Positions 30,131 through 38,604 of a stretch of DNA of 64,000 nucleotides are shown here, in pieces. Made by a program: the position numbers and the translations under genes. The stretch comes from Chelativorans alearensis (GTDB taxonomy: Bacteria; Pseudomonadota; Alphaproteobacteria; Rhizobiales; Rhizobiaceae): NCBI RefSeq assembly GCF_010993735.1, contig NZ_WQNI01000002.1, positions 434,001 to 498,000 on the forward strand. Reading direction: 5' to 3'. The stretch's first letter is position 1. Every line of letters starts with the position of its first letter. The notes beneath the pieces are model-generated. The model did no database searches. It worked only from the letters and a program-made list of their open reading frames with translations, and was not told the origin of the DNA.

Positions 30131-31174
30131 TCAGGCGCGGAAGCCGGGGATCGCCAGGGGATTGTGCTCCAGGGCTGTGCGGTCGGGCGTGTCGACCGCC
30201 GCCTGGCCCGCGAAGGCGGCGAAGATGCGGCGAACATAGTCGACATCGAGCGCGTGTCCGATGACGACGATACGCGTGCCGCGCCCGCTGTCGGGCCAGC
30301 GGGAGAGCCTTTCCGGCGCGTGCAGGAGCCTTTGCGCGCCCTGGACGAGGAGCGGGCGCGAAGGCTCCTCTATCGTCTCCACCAGCCCCTTGATGCGCAG
30401 GATGTGCTCGCCCTGCTGCGTGGCGAGCAGATCGAGGAAATTCTCGACCGCCGCTTGCGGCAGGGGGCGGTCGTGGGTGAGCGACACGGACTGGAAGCGC
30501 CCCTCGTGGTGCCCGTGATCGTGCGGGTGGTCATGGTCGTGGTGCGCGGCCGGCGGCGGTGCCGTGCGAGGGCCTGCGTCTCTCTCGAACATGGCCGCCG
30601 AGCCCGCCTCGGGCGCGCGGGCGTCGAGGATTTCCGCGTTCGGGTTGAGTGCGGCCATATGGCGGATGAGCGCCTGCCGGTCCTTGTCCGGAGCGAGATC
30701 GCCCTTGGTGAGGAGCAGGCGGTCGGCCACGACGACCTGGCTCAGCGCTTCTTCATGGGCGTCGAGCGTGGCCGCGCCGTTCACCGCGTCGACCACCGTC
30801 ACCACGCTCCCGACGCTGTAGGTCCGCGACAGCTCGGGATGGGCCATCACCGCCTGCAGCACGGGCACGGGATCGGCAAGGCCGGTGGTCTCCACCACCA
30901 CGCGGCGCAGTTTTTGCGCGCGCCCGGCAAGCGCTGCCAGCGTGTCGACCAGCGCCCCGCGCACCGTGCAGCACAGGCAACCGTCGCCAAGCTCGATAAC
31001 GCCGTCGGAGGCCTGCTCGACGAGCAGGTGGTCGATGGAAATCTCGCCGAACTCGTTGACGATCACGGCGGTGTCGGCGAGTGCAGGGTCCTTCAGCAGC
31101 CGGTTGATGAGCGTCGTCTTGCCGGCGCCGAGGAAGCCGGTGACGATGTCGAGGACTATCGGCTGGCCTCCCAT
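30131..31174 (-). CDS. G3E-family GTPase (CobW/YjiA type)
   Basis: 347 residues. Walker A GFLGAGKTT, the metal-binding CxCC motif in GDGCLCCTVR, switch/Walker B VVVETTGLADP, the guanine-specificity motif LLTKGDLA, and a His/Asp-rich loop (HHDHDHPHDHGHHEGR, about residue 220) before the C-terminal CobW domain. These are metal chaperones, mainly for zinc and in some cases linked to cobalamin. The dense His loop points to zinc or cobalt handling. No Zur site was identified. It precedes the D,D-carboxypeptidase gene's end by 2 bases on the same strand. Confidence 0.9.
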   Translation of the reverse strand: MGGQPIVLDIVTGFLGAGKTTLINRLLKDPALADTAVIVNEFGEISIDHLLVEQASDGVIELGDGCLCCTVRGALVDTLAALAGRAQKLRRVVVETTGLADPVPVLQAVMAHPELSRTYSVGSVVTVVDAVNGAATLDAHEEALSQVVVADRLLLTKGDLAPDKDRQALIRHMAALNPNAEILDARAPEAGSAAMFERDAGPRTAPPPAAHHDHDHPHDHGHHEGRFQSVSLTHDRPLPQAAVENFLDLLATQQGEHILRIKGLVETIEEPSRPLLVQGAQRLLHAPERLSRWPDSGRGTRIVVIGHALDVDYVRRIFAAFAGQAAVDTPDRTALEHNPLAIPGFRA

Positions 31175-31176
31175 GC

Positions 31177-32304
31177 TCAGTCGCCCTGGTCCACAACAGC
31201 CGACTGCGGCGGGTAGGCGGGACGCGGGGTCGGTATCGGCACATTGGCGTAGCGGGGTGTCTTCGATTCCGGCCCATCGGCGCCGCCGAGGCCGACGGCA
31301 ACAAGCCGGGGCTCACGCGTCATCTCCCGTACATAGGGCGAATCGATGACGAGGCGGCCCTCGTCGTCACGCATTTTCACGCGCTTTGCCACCGCCTCCT
31401 GCGAGCAAATTTCTGGCCGCATGTCGGTGGCGGTATTGCTGTCGGGCGAGGATGGGCGCAGGCTTGCCAGCGCCGGCGCGGCAAAGCCTCGCGCCTTGAA
31501 GCCCTGCGCCAGAAGCTCCGCTGCCTTCTCCGCCCGCTCCACCTGCGATTGCGCGCCCAGCACGATGGCGGCGAGGGTGCGCCGGCCGCGCGTCGCGGTG
31601 GCGACAAGGTTGAAGCCGGAGGCGCAGACGTAGCCCGTCTTCATGCCGTCGGCACCTTCGAAGCGGCCGATCAGGAAGTTGTAGTTGGGCATGACCTTCT
31701 TGCCGGCGCGCAGGCCCTCGATGGAGAAGTATGCCGCGTACTGCGGAAACTCGGTGCGGATCGCCCGCACCAAGAGGGCCAGATCGCGTGCCGTCGTGTA
31801 TTGCTGCGTGGAATGCAGCCCGTGGGCATTGACGAAATGCGTCCCCGTCATGCCCAGGCGCTGTGCCTCCGCATTCATACGGGCGGCGAACGCGCTTTCC
31901 GAACCGCCGACATTCTCGGCGATTGCCGTGGCCACGTCGTTGGCCGATTTGACCATGATGATCTTCAGCGCGTTGTCGAGGGTAAGAACCGAGCCCGGCG
32001 GATAGCCCATCTTGCTGGGCGGCTCCTTGGCGGCGCTCTGCGTCATGCGCACGGGCGAATCGAACTGCATTTCGCCGGCCTCGACAGCGCGGAAGGCCAC
32101 ATAGGCCGTCATCAGCTTGGTAAGCGAGGCCGGATACCAACGCTTGAAGGCGTCCTCCGCGGCCAGCACGCGCCCGCTATCCACCTCCATGAGAACATGG
32201 GGGCCGGCAATGGCGGCCGCGCCCGGCAGCGACAGAAAAATTGCCGCTGCCGCGGTGAACGCTCTGCCGCTCCGCCAAAACCGTATTGCGTATCCCGATT
32301 TCAT
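31177..32304 (-). CDS. D-alanyl-D-alanine carboxypeptidase (PBP5/6 family)
   Basis: 375 residues with a signal peptide (about 1-33). Penicillin-binding motifs: SxxK in ASLTKLMTAY, SxN in VKSANDVATAIAEN, and KTG in GADGMKTGYV. Removes the terminal D-Ala of peptidoglycan peptides in the periplasm. The C-terminal ~100 residues lack an evident second PBP5 domain or amphipathic membrane anchor and end PTPRPAYPPQSAVVDQGD. The G3E GTPase gene follows after 2 bases, so the genes are co-transcribed. Confidence 0.92.
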   Translation of the reverse strand: MKSGYAIRFWRSGRAFTAAAAIFLSLPGAAAIAGPHVLMEVDSGRVLAAEDAFKRWYPASLTKLMTAYVAFRAVEAGEMQFDSPVRMTQSAAKEPPSKMGYPPGSVLTLDNALKIIMVKSANDVATAIAENVGGSESAFAARMNAEAQRLGMTGTHFVNAHGLHSTQQYTTARDLALLVRAIRTEFPQYAAYFSIEGLRAGKKVMPNYNFLIGRFEGADGMKTGYVCASGFNLVATATRGRRTLAAIVLGAQSQVERAEKAAELLAQGFKARGFAAPALASLRPSSPDSNTATDMRPEICSQEAVAKRVKMRDDEGRLVIDSPYVREMTREPRLVAVGLGGADGPESKTPRYANVPIPTPRPAYPPQSAVVDQGD

Positions 32305-32483
32305 GTATTGCCTGTGTGCTGCCGATATCCGTAAGATGGCCGGGTCAAAAGCCTGCCCTGCCCACCCCTTTCAAGCTCGCGGCCGCTGCCATATCTAGCG
32401 CACATGTCGCCACGATGGCAAAGGGCGGGTCAGCGGCATTGTCCCGCAGCCGGCGGGATCCCGCAAGCGAAGGAACACACTTT

Positions 32484-33647
32484 ATGCCCATCGTGAATCG
32501 TTCAGCCGAACTTCATGACGAGATCACGGCGTGGCGCCGCGAATTACACAGAAAACCGGAAATTCTGTTCGATGTTCACGAAACGGCGTCCTTCGTGCGC
32601 GCGAAGTTGGAGGCTTTCGGCTGCGACGAGGTGGTCACCGGCCTCGGACGGACCGGCGTGGTGGGGATCATCCGCGGCAGCCGCGGCACGGGACCGACGA
32701 TCGGCCTGCGCGCCGATATGGATGCGCTGCCGATCGAGGAGGAGACCGGCGCCCATTATCGCTCGACGGTGCCTGGCCGGATGCATGCCTGCGGCCATGA
32801 CGGGCACACCTCCATGCTCCTGGGCGCAGCCAAGTATCTCACCGAGACGCGTAACTTCGCGGGCACCGTGGCTGTCATCTTCCAGCCGGCGGAAGAGGGC
32901 GGGGGTGGCGGCCGCGAGATGGTGAAAGACGGCATGATGGAGCGCTTCGGGATCGAACGCGTGTTCGGCATGCACAACCTGCCCGGCCTGCCGGTGGGGC
33001 ACTTCGCCATTCGCCCCGGCCCCATCATGGCGGCGACGGCGGAATTCGTCATCGAGGTGCAGGGCAAGGGCGGTCATGCGGCGATGCCGCACAAGACGGT
33101 GGATTCCATCGTCGTCGCCGGGCAGATGGTCGGCGCGCTGCAGACGATCGCCGCGCGCTCCGCCGATCCGCTGGAATCGATCGTCGTTTCGGTGACCAAG
33201 ATCCACGGTGGCGATTCCCACAACATCATTCCCGACAGGGTGCGGATGGAAGGCACGGTGCGCACCTTGAAGAAGGAGATGAATGTGCTCGCCGAGGAGC
33301 GCCTGCGTGCCCTGTGCACCGGCATCGCCGAGGCGCACGGGGCCAGCGTCACGGTGGCCTATCAGTCGAATTACCCGGTCACCTTCAACCACGCCGAGGA
33401 GACGGAATTCGCGGCGCAAGTGGCGCGCGAGGTGGCGGGAGACACCAACGTGGAGACCGGCATCGCCCCCCTGATGGGCGGTGAGGATTTTTCCTACATG
33501 CTGGAAGCGCGCCCCGGTGCCTTCATTTTCGTTGGCAACGGCGACGGCGCCTATCTGCACAACCCGCGCTACGACTTCAACGACGAGGCCATACCGTACG
33601 GCGTAAGCTACTGGGTGCGGCTGGCGGAAACGGCACTGCCGGGCTAA
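32484..33647 (+). CDS. M20-family amidohydrolase (hippurate-hydrolase-like)
   Basis: 387 residues. GLRADMDALPIEEETG, MHACGHDGHTSMLLGAAKYL and FQPAEEGGGGGREMV carry the metal ligands and catalytic Glu of the M20D carboxypeptidase/amidohydrolase family, with a dimerisation domain around 180-290 and a final His-containing PLMGGEDFSYM segment. Hydrolyses N-acyl or amide bonds of amino-acid derivatives; exact substrate unknown. Start ATG 32484 has AAGGA 9 bases upstream. Confidence 0.9.
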   Translation: MPIVNRSAELHDEITAWRRELHRKPEILFDVHETASFVRAKLEAFGCDEVVTGLGRTGVVGIIRGSRGTGPTIGLRADMDALPIEEETGAHYRSTVPGRMHACGHDGHTSMLLGAAKYLTETRNFAGTVAVIFQPAEEGGGGGREMVKDGMMERFGIERVFGMHNLPGLPVGHFAIRPGPIMAATAEFVIEVQGKGGHAAMPHKTVDSIVVAGQMVGALQTIAARSADPLESIVVSVTKIHGGDSHNIIPDRVRMEGTVRTLKKEMNVLAEERLRALCTGIAEAHGASVTVAYQSNYPVTFNHAEETEFAAQVAREVAGDTNVETGIAPLMGGEDFSYMLEARPGAFIFVGNGDGAYLHNPRYDFNDEAIPYGVSYWVRLAETALPG

Positions 33648-33701
33648 TTCCATTTCGGCTTGGCGAAGCCGCCGCGACGCGTTATGAGTGTGCCCGTTTC
33701 C

Positions 33702-33778
33702 GGTCCCGTAGCTCAGCAGGATAGAGCATCAGATTCCTAATCTGAGGGTCGCTGGTTCGAATCCAGCCGGGATCGCCA
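33702..33778 (+). tRNA. tRNA-Arg (anticodon CCT)
   Basis: 77 bases including an encoded CCA. Acceptor stem GGTCCCG with CGGGATC (one G-T pair), D arm AGCTCAGCAGGATAGAGC, anticodon stem TCAGA/TCTGA with loop TTCCTAA (anticodon CCT), T arm CTGGTTCGAATCCAG. All arms pair by eye. Confidence 0.97.
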
Positions 33779-33856
33779 ACAAAATTCGGTCCGCACAGGA
33801 CACACGGGTTACACTTCATTTTGGACACAACGCTTTTGCCCCGAAGGGGTTTTGAA

Positions 33857-34810
33857 GTGATCGAGGAGGCCACCAATCGGGCGGCGAACGGCGAACGGTC
33901 CGTGATCGCCGGAATCCGTCTCAGCCACCCTGAAAGGATCCTGTTCAAGGAACAGGGCGTCACGAAGCGCGATCTCGCCGCCTATATGGAGCGGGCATCG
34001 GCGCACATGTTGCCTTACCTCAAGGACAGGCTCATCAGCCTGGTGCGTTGCCCTCAGGGCAGGGCAAGGCAGTGCTTCTTCCAACGTCATGGCAGCGCCG
34101 GCATGCCGCGGCAGTTCCGCAGCCTCAACGTGCATCAGAAGAAGGGCGGCGAAAGAGAGTATCTTTACATCAGGGATGCGGCCGGGCTCGTCGCGGCCGC
34201 GCAGATCGGTGTCCTCGAGCTCCACATCTGGGGCTCGCGGGTGGACGATATCGAGCGGCCGGACAGGCTCGTTTTCGACCTCGATCCGGACCCCACGGTC
34301 AGTTTCGAGAAGGTCAAGGAAGCGGCGGTGCACATGCACGACATCCTTGAGACGCTCGGCCTTTCGAGCTTTCCCCTGCTCACCGGCGGCAAGGGCATTC
34401 ACGTCGTGTGCCCGCTCGTGCGCCGCTATCGATGGCCGACGATAAAAGCTTTCGCCAAGGCGCTGGCCGAGCGCATGGCCGAAGACGATCCGGGGCGTTA
34501 TGTCGCAACCATGAGTAAGGCAAAGCGCAAGGGACGCATCTTCATCGACTATCTCCGCAACGAGCGCGGCGCTTCGGCGATCGCACCTTTTTCGCCGCGT
34601 GCCAGAAAAGGCGCCCCGCTCGCCTGGCCCGTCGACTGGGACGAACTGGGTTCGATCGACGCCGCGGACGTGTTCCGCCTTGGAAAGGCCGATCCGCAGG
34701 CGGTTTCCGCCTGGAGGAGCTATGGCCGCCGGCAAGGGCTCAAGGCGGCCACATTGCGCGCACTCGGCGTGCGGGCGGAAGAGGTGCTGAAGCCGAATTT
34801 CGACCCCTAA
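33857..34810 (+). CDS. Stand-alone LigD-type DNA polymerase/primase domain
   Basis: 317 residues from GTG 33857 (AAGGGG 7 bases upstream; a TTG at 33821 would add 12). The whole protein is the LigD polymerase domain (PolDom): IAGIRLSHPERILFKEQGVTKR at the start, then LVRCPQGRARQCFFQRH, DRLVFDLDPDP with the metal-binding Asp pair, LTGGKGIHVVCPL and RIFIDYLRNERGASAIAPFS. The ligase and phosphoesterase domains that usually accompany it are absent, and no Ku gene is in the window. It may be an independent polymerase or the 3' remnant of a full ligD; it begins 79 bases after tRNA-Arg. Confidence 0.85.
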   Translation: MIEEATNRAANGERSVIAGIRLSHPERILFKEQGVTKRDLAAYMERASAHMLPYLKDRLISLVRCPQGRARQCFFQRHGSAGMPRQFRSLNVHQKKGGEREYLYIRDAAGLVAAAQIGVLELHIWGSRVDDIERPDRLVFDLDPDPTVSFEKVKEAAVHMHDILETLGLSSFPLLTGGKGIHVVCPLVRRYRWPTIKAFAKALAERMAEDDPGRYVATMSKAKRKGRIFIDYLRNERGASAIAPFSPRARKGAPLAWPVDWDELGSIDAADVFRLGKADPQAVSAWRSYGRRQGLKAATLRALGVRAEEVLKPNFDP

Positions 34811-35012
34811 CCCAGGCGACATTCGTTTTCGGGCGCCTGTCCCGGGCGGTCCGATCATGGCGGAGATTAGGCGGCTATTCATATTCTATGACAGAACGTC
34901 TCTGAATTTTATGAAGTCTGCCTCAACCTTTTCCAACTCATCGCATTCAAAGGGTTTCCCGGAGCGCCTATCGCGGCTTCCGCGCACTTCCCATTAACCA
35001 AGCAGGATGTTC

Positions 35013-36614
35013 ATGCAGCGTCGTTCTTTCATCGTTTCCGGTGCCCGCTTTCTGTTGGGCGCTTCGGCGGCTCTCAGCAGTTCGGCCGTCTTTGCCCAGG
35101 AGCAGGCGGAGGCGCCGCGCGCGGGAGACGGAGCAGCCGGCGAGAGCGCAGCCTTTTCGTTCGAGCAACTCAGCGCGGCCATGAAGCAGCGCGCCGGCGA
35201 GAGCTACGAGGCGCCGGAAGGCACGCTGCCCGACGTCATCACGGAGCTCACCTACGATCAGCACCGCGCCATCCGCTTCCGTCCGGAAGAGGCGCTGTGG
35301 CGCGGCGAGGCGCCGTTCGAGCTCCAGGCGTTCCATCCTGGCTGGCTCTTCAAGCAGCCGGTGAGGATTCATGTGGTCGAGAACGGCCGCGCCTCGGCGA
35401 TCCATATCGACAGCAGCATGTTCGAGTACCGCAAGCCGCTGAATGCGGAAGATTTCGCCGGCCTCGAACTGCCGGGTGTCGCCGGTTACCGGCTGCACTA
35501 TCCGCTCAACGATCCGCAGGTGATGGACGAGCTGGTTGCCTTCCTTGGCGCCAGTTATTTCCGTGCGCTCGGCCGGGGCAACGTCTACGGGCTCTCGGCG
35601 CGCGGCCTCGCCGTCAACACGGCGACGAGCGAGGGCGAGGAGTTTCCCCGCTTCACTGATTTCTGGATCGAGAAACCGACCCGCGAAAGCGCCGAGGTCA
35701 CGGTCTACGCCGCGCTCGACAGCGAGAGCGTGACCGGCGCCTATGCCTTCAAGATCACCCCCGGGCGGAACACCGTGATGGACGTCACGGCGCGGCTTTA
35801 CATCCGCAGCGACGTTAAGCGTTTGGGTATTGCACCCATGACCTCCATGTTCCTCTTCGCCGAGAACAACAAGAGCGCTTTCGACGATTTCCGTGGCCAG
35901 GTGCACGACAGCGACGGGCTGAAGATCGTCCGCGCCAGCGGCGAGGAATTGTGGCGAACCCTCAACAACCCGCACGAACTGGCGAATTCGTTCTTCTCCG
36001 AGACGAGCCCGAAGGCCTTTGGCCTGTTCCAGCGCGACCGCGTATTCGACCACTATCAGGATGCCGGCGCTGGCTATGAGCGCCGGCCTTCGCTGCTGGT
36101 CGAGCCCGTGGGCGACTGGGGCAAAGGCACGATCAACCTCGTCGAATTGCCGACGGAGCTGGAGATCAACGACAACATCGTCGCCTTCTGGATCCCGGAA
36201 GGCGAGGTGAAGGCGGGCCAGGAGCTCGAGTTCCGCTACCGCCTCACATGGGGTGCCATCGAGGAGCCAAGTGAAGCGCTGGCGCGGGTCTCCGCCCTCA
36301 GGACGGGCATCGGCGGCGTGTCGGGTGTCGAGAACTCGCAGACGCTGCGCAAGTTCGTGGTCGATTTCGAGGGCGAGGCGCTGCGGAACCTTTCTGCCGA
36401 TGAAGACGTTGAAGCGAGCATTTCCGTCAGCCGTGCAGAGGTTGTCCATACAACAGTATCGCGGGTCGAAGCCAACGGTGCGTGGCGCATGGTGATCGAT
36501 CTGGAGCCGGACGGCGATGCGCCGGTGGAACTGAGCGCTTCGCTGCATTTGGGCGAGCGCAAGTTGTCGGAAACGTGGGTGTATCAGTGGAGAGAAAATG
36601 ATGGGCGTTCCTGA
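35013..36614 (+). CDS. opgG: Glucan biosynthesis protein OpgG/OpgD
   Basis: 533 residues with a Tat-like signal (MQRRSFIVSGARFLLGASAA, cleaved near AVFAQ). The MdoG domain is recognisable by FSFEQLSAAMKQRA, YDQHRAIRF, FELQAFHPGWLF and GKGTINLVELPT. It is a periplasmic protein of osmoregulated periplasmic glucan synthesis. ATG 35013 fits AGCAGG 6 bases upstream better than the ATG at 35007. The Tat signal recalls OpgD, but the operon with opgH points to OpgG function. First gene of the opg operon. Confidence 0.92.
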   Translation: MQRRSFIVSGARFLLGASAALSSSAVFAQEQAEAPRAGDGAAGESAAFSFEQLSAAMKQRAGESYEAPEGTLPDVITELTYDQHRAIRFRPEEALWRGEAPFELQAFHPGWLFKQPVRIHVVENGRASAIHIDSSMFEYRKPLNAEDFAGLELPGVAGYRLHYPLNDPQVMDELVAFLGASYFRALGRGNVYGLSARGLAVNTATSEGEEFPRFTDFWIEKPTRESAEVTVYAALDSESVTGAYAFKITPGRNTVMDVTARLYIRSDVKRLGIAPMTSMFLFAENNKSAFDDFRGQVHDSDGLKIVRASGEELWRTLNNPHELANSFFSETSPKAFGLFQRDRVFDHYQDAGAGYERRPSLLVEPVGDWGKGTINLVELPTELEINDNIVAFWIPEGEVKAGQELEFRYRLTWGAIEEPSEALARVSALRTGIGGVSGVENSQTLRKFVVDFEGEALRNLSADEDVEASISVSRAEVVHTTVSRVEANGAWRMVIDLEPDGDAPVELSASLHLGERKLSETWVYQWRENDGRS

Positions 36615-36753
36615 GGGAAAAAGCCGCGTGCATCACCTTGTCGAGGAAAGCGGCCTGCCGGCCGCCCCGATGGCGATGCCGGAGCAGACACTCGTTCGAC
36701 AGCGCCGCGGCTTGCTCCTGCGGCCGCTGATGCAGTGGTTTGCGCTGCGCTAA
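36598..36753 (+). CDS. Short frame resembling the N-terminus of OpgH
   Basis: 51 codons overlapping the opgG stop by 17 bases, encoding a peptide with PAAPMAMPEQTLVRQRRG and ending MQWFALR. The Pro-Ala-Met-Pro-Glu-Gln type motif resembles what precedes the first membrane segment in OpgH glucosyltransferases. It is in the same frame as opgH but separated by TAA at 36751 and again at 36778. It could be a separately translated peptide that couples opgG to opgH, or a detached OpgH N-terminus. No site upstream other than the opgG end is evident. Confidence 0.45.
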   Translation: MMGVPEGKSRVHHLVEESGLPAAPMAMPEQTLVRQRRGLLLRPLMQWFALR

Positions 36754-36786
36754 GCCAGCCTTACTGGCTCCAACGGATAACAATGC

Positions 36787-38604
36787 ATGGTCACGCTCCG
36801 GCGCATTCTCTCCCTTTCGTTCGCTGCCACGATGGCGGCGATCGCCAGTTTTCTGGCGGCGGGCTATTTCTACGCCGACGGCGTGCAGTGGCTCGACCCG
36901 GCGCGCGTCGTGCTTCTGGCGATCAGCACCGCCTGGCTCGCCTGGGGAGCGGGGCTGGCTCTTAACGGCCTTCTTTCGGCACGTGGAAAAAGAATGCCGG
37001 ACGCTCCCCCCCAGACGGCGCCGACGGTAAGAACAGCGGTGCTCGTTCCCGTCTATAACGAGGATCCGGCCAAGAGCTTCTCTCACGTGGCGGCGATGAC
37101 CGGAAGCCTCGACCGCCTCGGCTTCGGCGGGCAATTCGACTTCGCCATCCTTTCCGACACCAACGACCTGCGGATTGCCCGCCAGGAGGAATTCTGGTTC
37201 GACCGGCTGAAGGGGGAGGTGGGCGAGGCCTGCCGGGTGTTCTATCGCCGCCGGGAGTCCAATCCCGGCAAGAAGGCCGGCAACATCGCCGATTTCATCA
37301 AGACCTCCGGCGCGCTCTACGACTACCTCATCATCCTCGACGCCGACAGCCTGATGGAAGGCGCCACGATGGTGGAGATGGTGCGGCGCATGGAGGCGGA
37401 GCCGGACCTCGGCCTCCTGCAGACGCTGCCCAAGGTTGTCCATGCGCGGTCTTTCTTCGGCCGCGCGATCCAATTCTCCGCCTCCTATTATTCACCCGTC
37501 TATGCGGGCGGGCTGGCGATGCTGCAAGGCAGGGAAGGGCCGTTCTGGGGGCATAACGCCATCGCGCGCACGCGCGCCTTCGCCGGCAGCTGCGGCCTGC
37601 CGGAGCTGCCGGGCAGGCCTCCCTTTGGCGGCCATATTCTGAGCCACGACTATGTCGAGGCAGCGCTTCTCGCGCGCAACGGCTGGAAGGTGCGTCTCGA
37701 CCCGGATCTCAGGGGCTCCTTCGAGGAAGGGCCGGACAATGTGATCGACTTCGCCAAGCGTGACCGGCGCTGGTGCCAGGGAAACCTGCAGCACAGCCGC
37801 CTCCTCGCCGCTCCCGGCTTGAAGGCCTGGAACCGCTTTGTCTTCATCCAGGGCATCATGGCCTATGTGGCTGCCCCCCTTTGGGCGCTGTTCCTGGTTG
37901 CCAGCATCGTCGCACCGGCGATGAAGGTGATCCCGGACTATTTCCCCGTGCCGGGCCTGTTGCCGGTGTTCCCGCGCGTCGAACAGGCCAACGCACTGGC
38001 CCTTATGACGGGCGTCGTCGGCCTTTTGATCGGGCCGAAGCTCCTCATTCTCCTCGACGGCGCGGTGACCGGGCGCAACCGCCGTTTCGGCGGCTCGCTC
38101 CGCTGTTTCTTCAGCGTCATGGTCGAGGTCGCGTGCACGAGCCTGCTTGCCCCGGTGATGATGATGTTTCAGTCGCGCGCCGTGATTCAGGTGCTGGCCG
38201 GTCTGGACGCGGGATGGCCGGCGGCCAACCGCGAGGCGGATCGGGTAAGCCTCGGCGAAGCATGGGCGGCGAGCTGGTGGATCGTCGTGGCGGGCTCGCT
38301 GACAATCGGCGCCGCCTATCGGCTGGCGCCGGACTACCTGCCCTATGTCATGCTGGTGACGGGACCGCAGCTTCTGGCGCCGCTTCTCATCAGCGGCACA
38401 TCTTTCGCGGCCGCCGGGCTTGGCCGGCGGTTCGGCCTCTTCGCCACCATCGAGGAGCGGGTACCCGCCTCGGTGATGCGCTTGCAGGAAGGCATTCTTT
38501 TGCGTTGGCGCAGCGACGTGGCGGCAGAGGCAGGCGAGGCTGTGGCCAGACCTATACAGCCGCTGCGTGACACCCATACGCCGGCCGGGGCGGGGAGAAC
38601 TTAG
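36787..38604 (+). CDS. opgH: Glucans biosynthesis glucosyltransferase OpgH
   Basis: 605 residues. Two N-terminal membrane segments, a GT2 glycosyltransferase domain (VLVPVYNEDP, then DFAILSDTNDL and IILDADSLMEG, and the QxxRW-type RRWCQGNLQH near residue 328), and several C-terminal membrane helices. It makes the beta-1,2-linked backbone of periplasmic glucans from UDP-glucose at the inner membrane. In-frame stops lie before the ATG (see the preceding short frame); the start MVTLRRILSL lacks the long cytoplasmic N-terminus of the E. coli enzyme. Confidence 0.92.
   Translation: MVTLRRILSLSFAATMAAIASFLAAGYFYADGVQWLDPARVVLLAISTAWLAWGAGLALNGLLSARGKRMPDAPPQTAPTVRTAVLVPVYNEDPAKSFSHVAAMTGSLDRLGFGGQFDFAILSDTNDLRIARQEEFWFDRLKGEVGEACRVFYRRRESNPGKKAGNIADFIKTSGALYDYLIILDADSLMEGATMVEMVRRMEAEPDLGLLQTLPKVVHARSFFGRAIQFSASYYSPVYAGGLAMLQGREGPFWGHNAIARTRAFAGSCGLPELPGRPPFGGHILSHDYVEAALLARNGWKVRLDPDLRGSFEEGPDNVIDFAKRDRRWCQGNLQHSRLLAAPGLKAWNRFVFIQGIMAYVAAPLWALFLVASIVAPAMKVIPDYFPVPGLLPVFPRVEQANALALMTGVVGLLIGPKLLILLDGAVTGRNRRFGGSLRCFFSVMVEVACTSLLAPVMMMFQSRAVIQVLAGLDAGWPAANREADRVSLGEAWAASWWIVVAGSLTIGAAYRLAPDYLPYVMLVTGPQLLAPLLISGTSFAAAGLGRRFGLFATIEERVPASVMRLQEGILLRWRSDVAAEAGEAVARPIQPLRDTHTPAGAGRT

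Noticed and set aside
33702-35006. Integrated genomic island at tRNA-Arg
   Set aside because: No integrase and no downstream duplication of the tRNA 3' end was found; only the polymerase gene follows.
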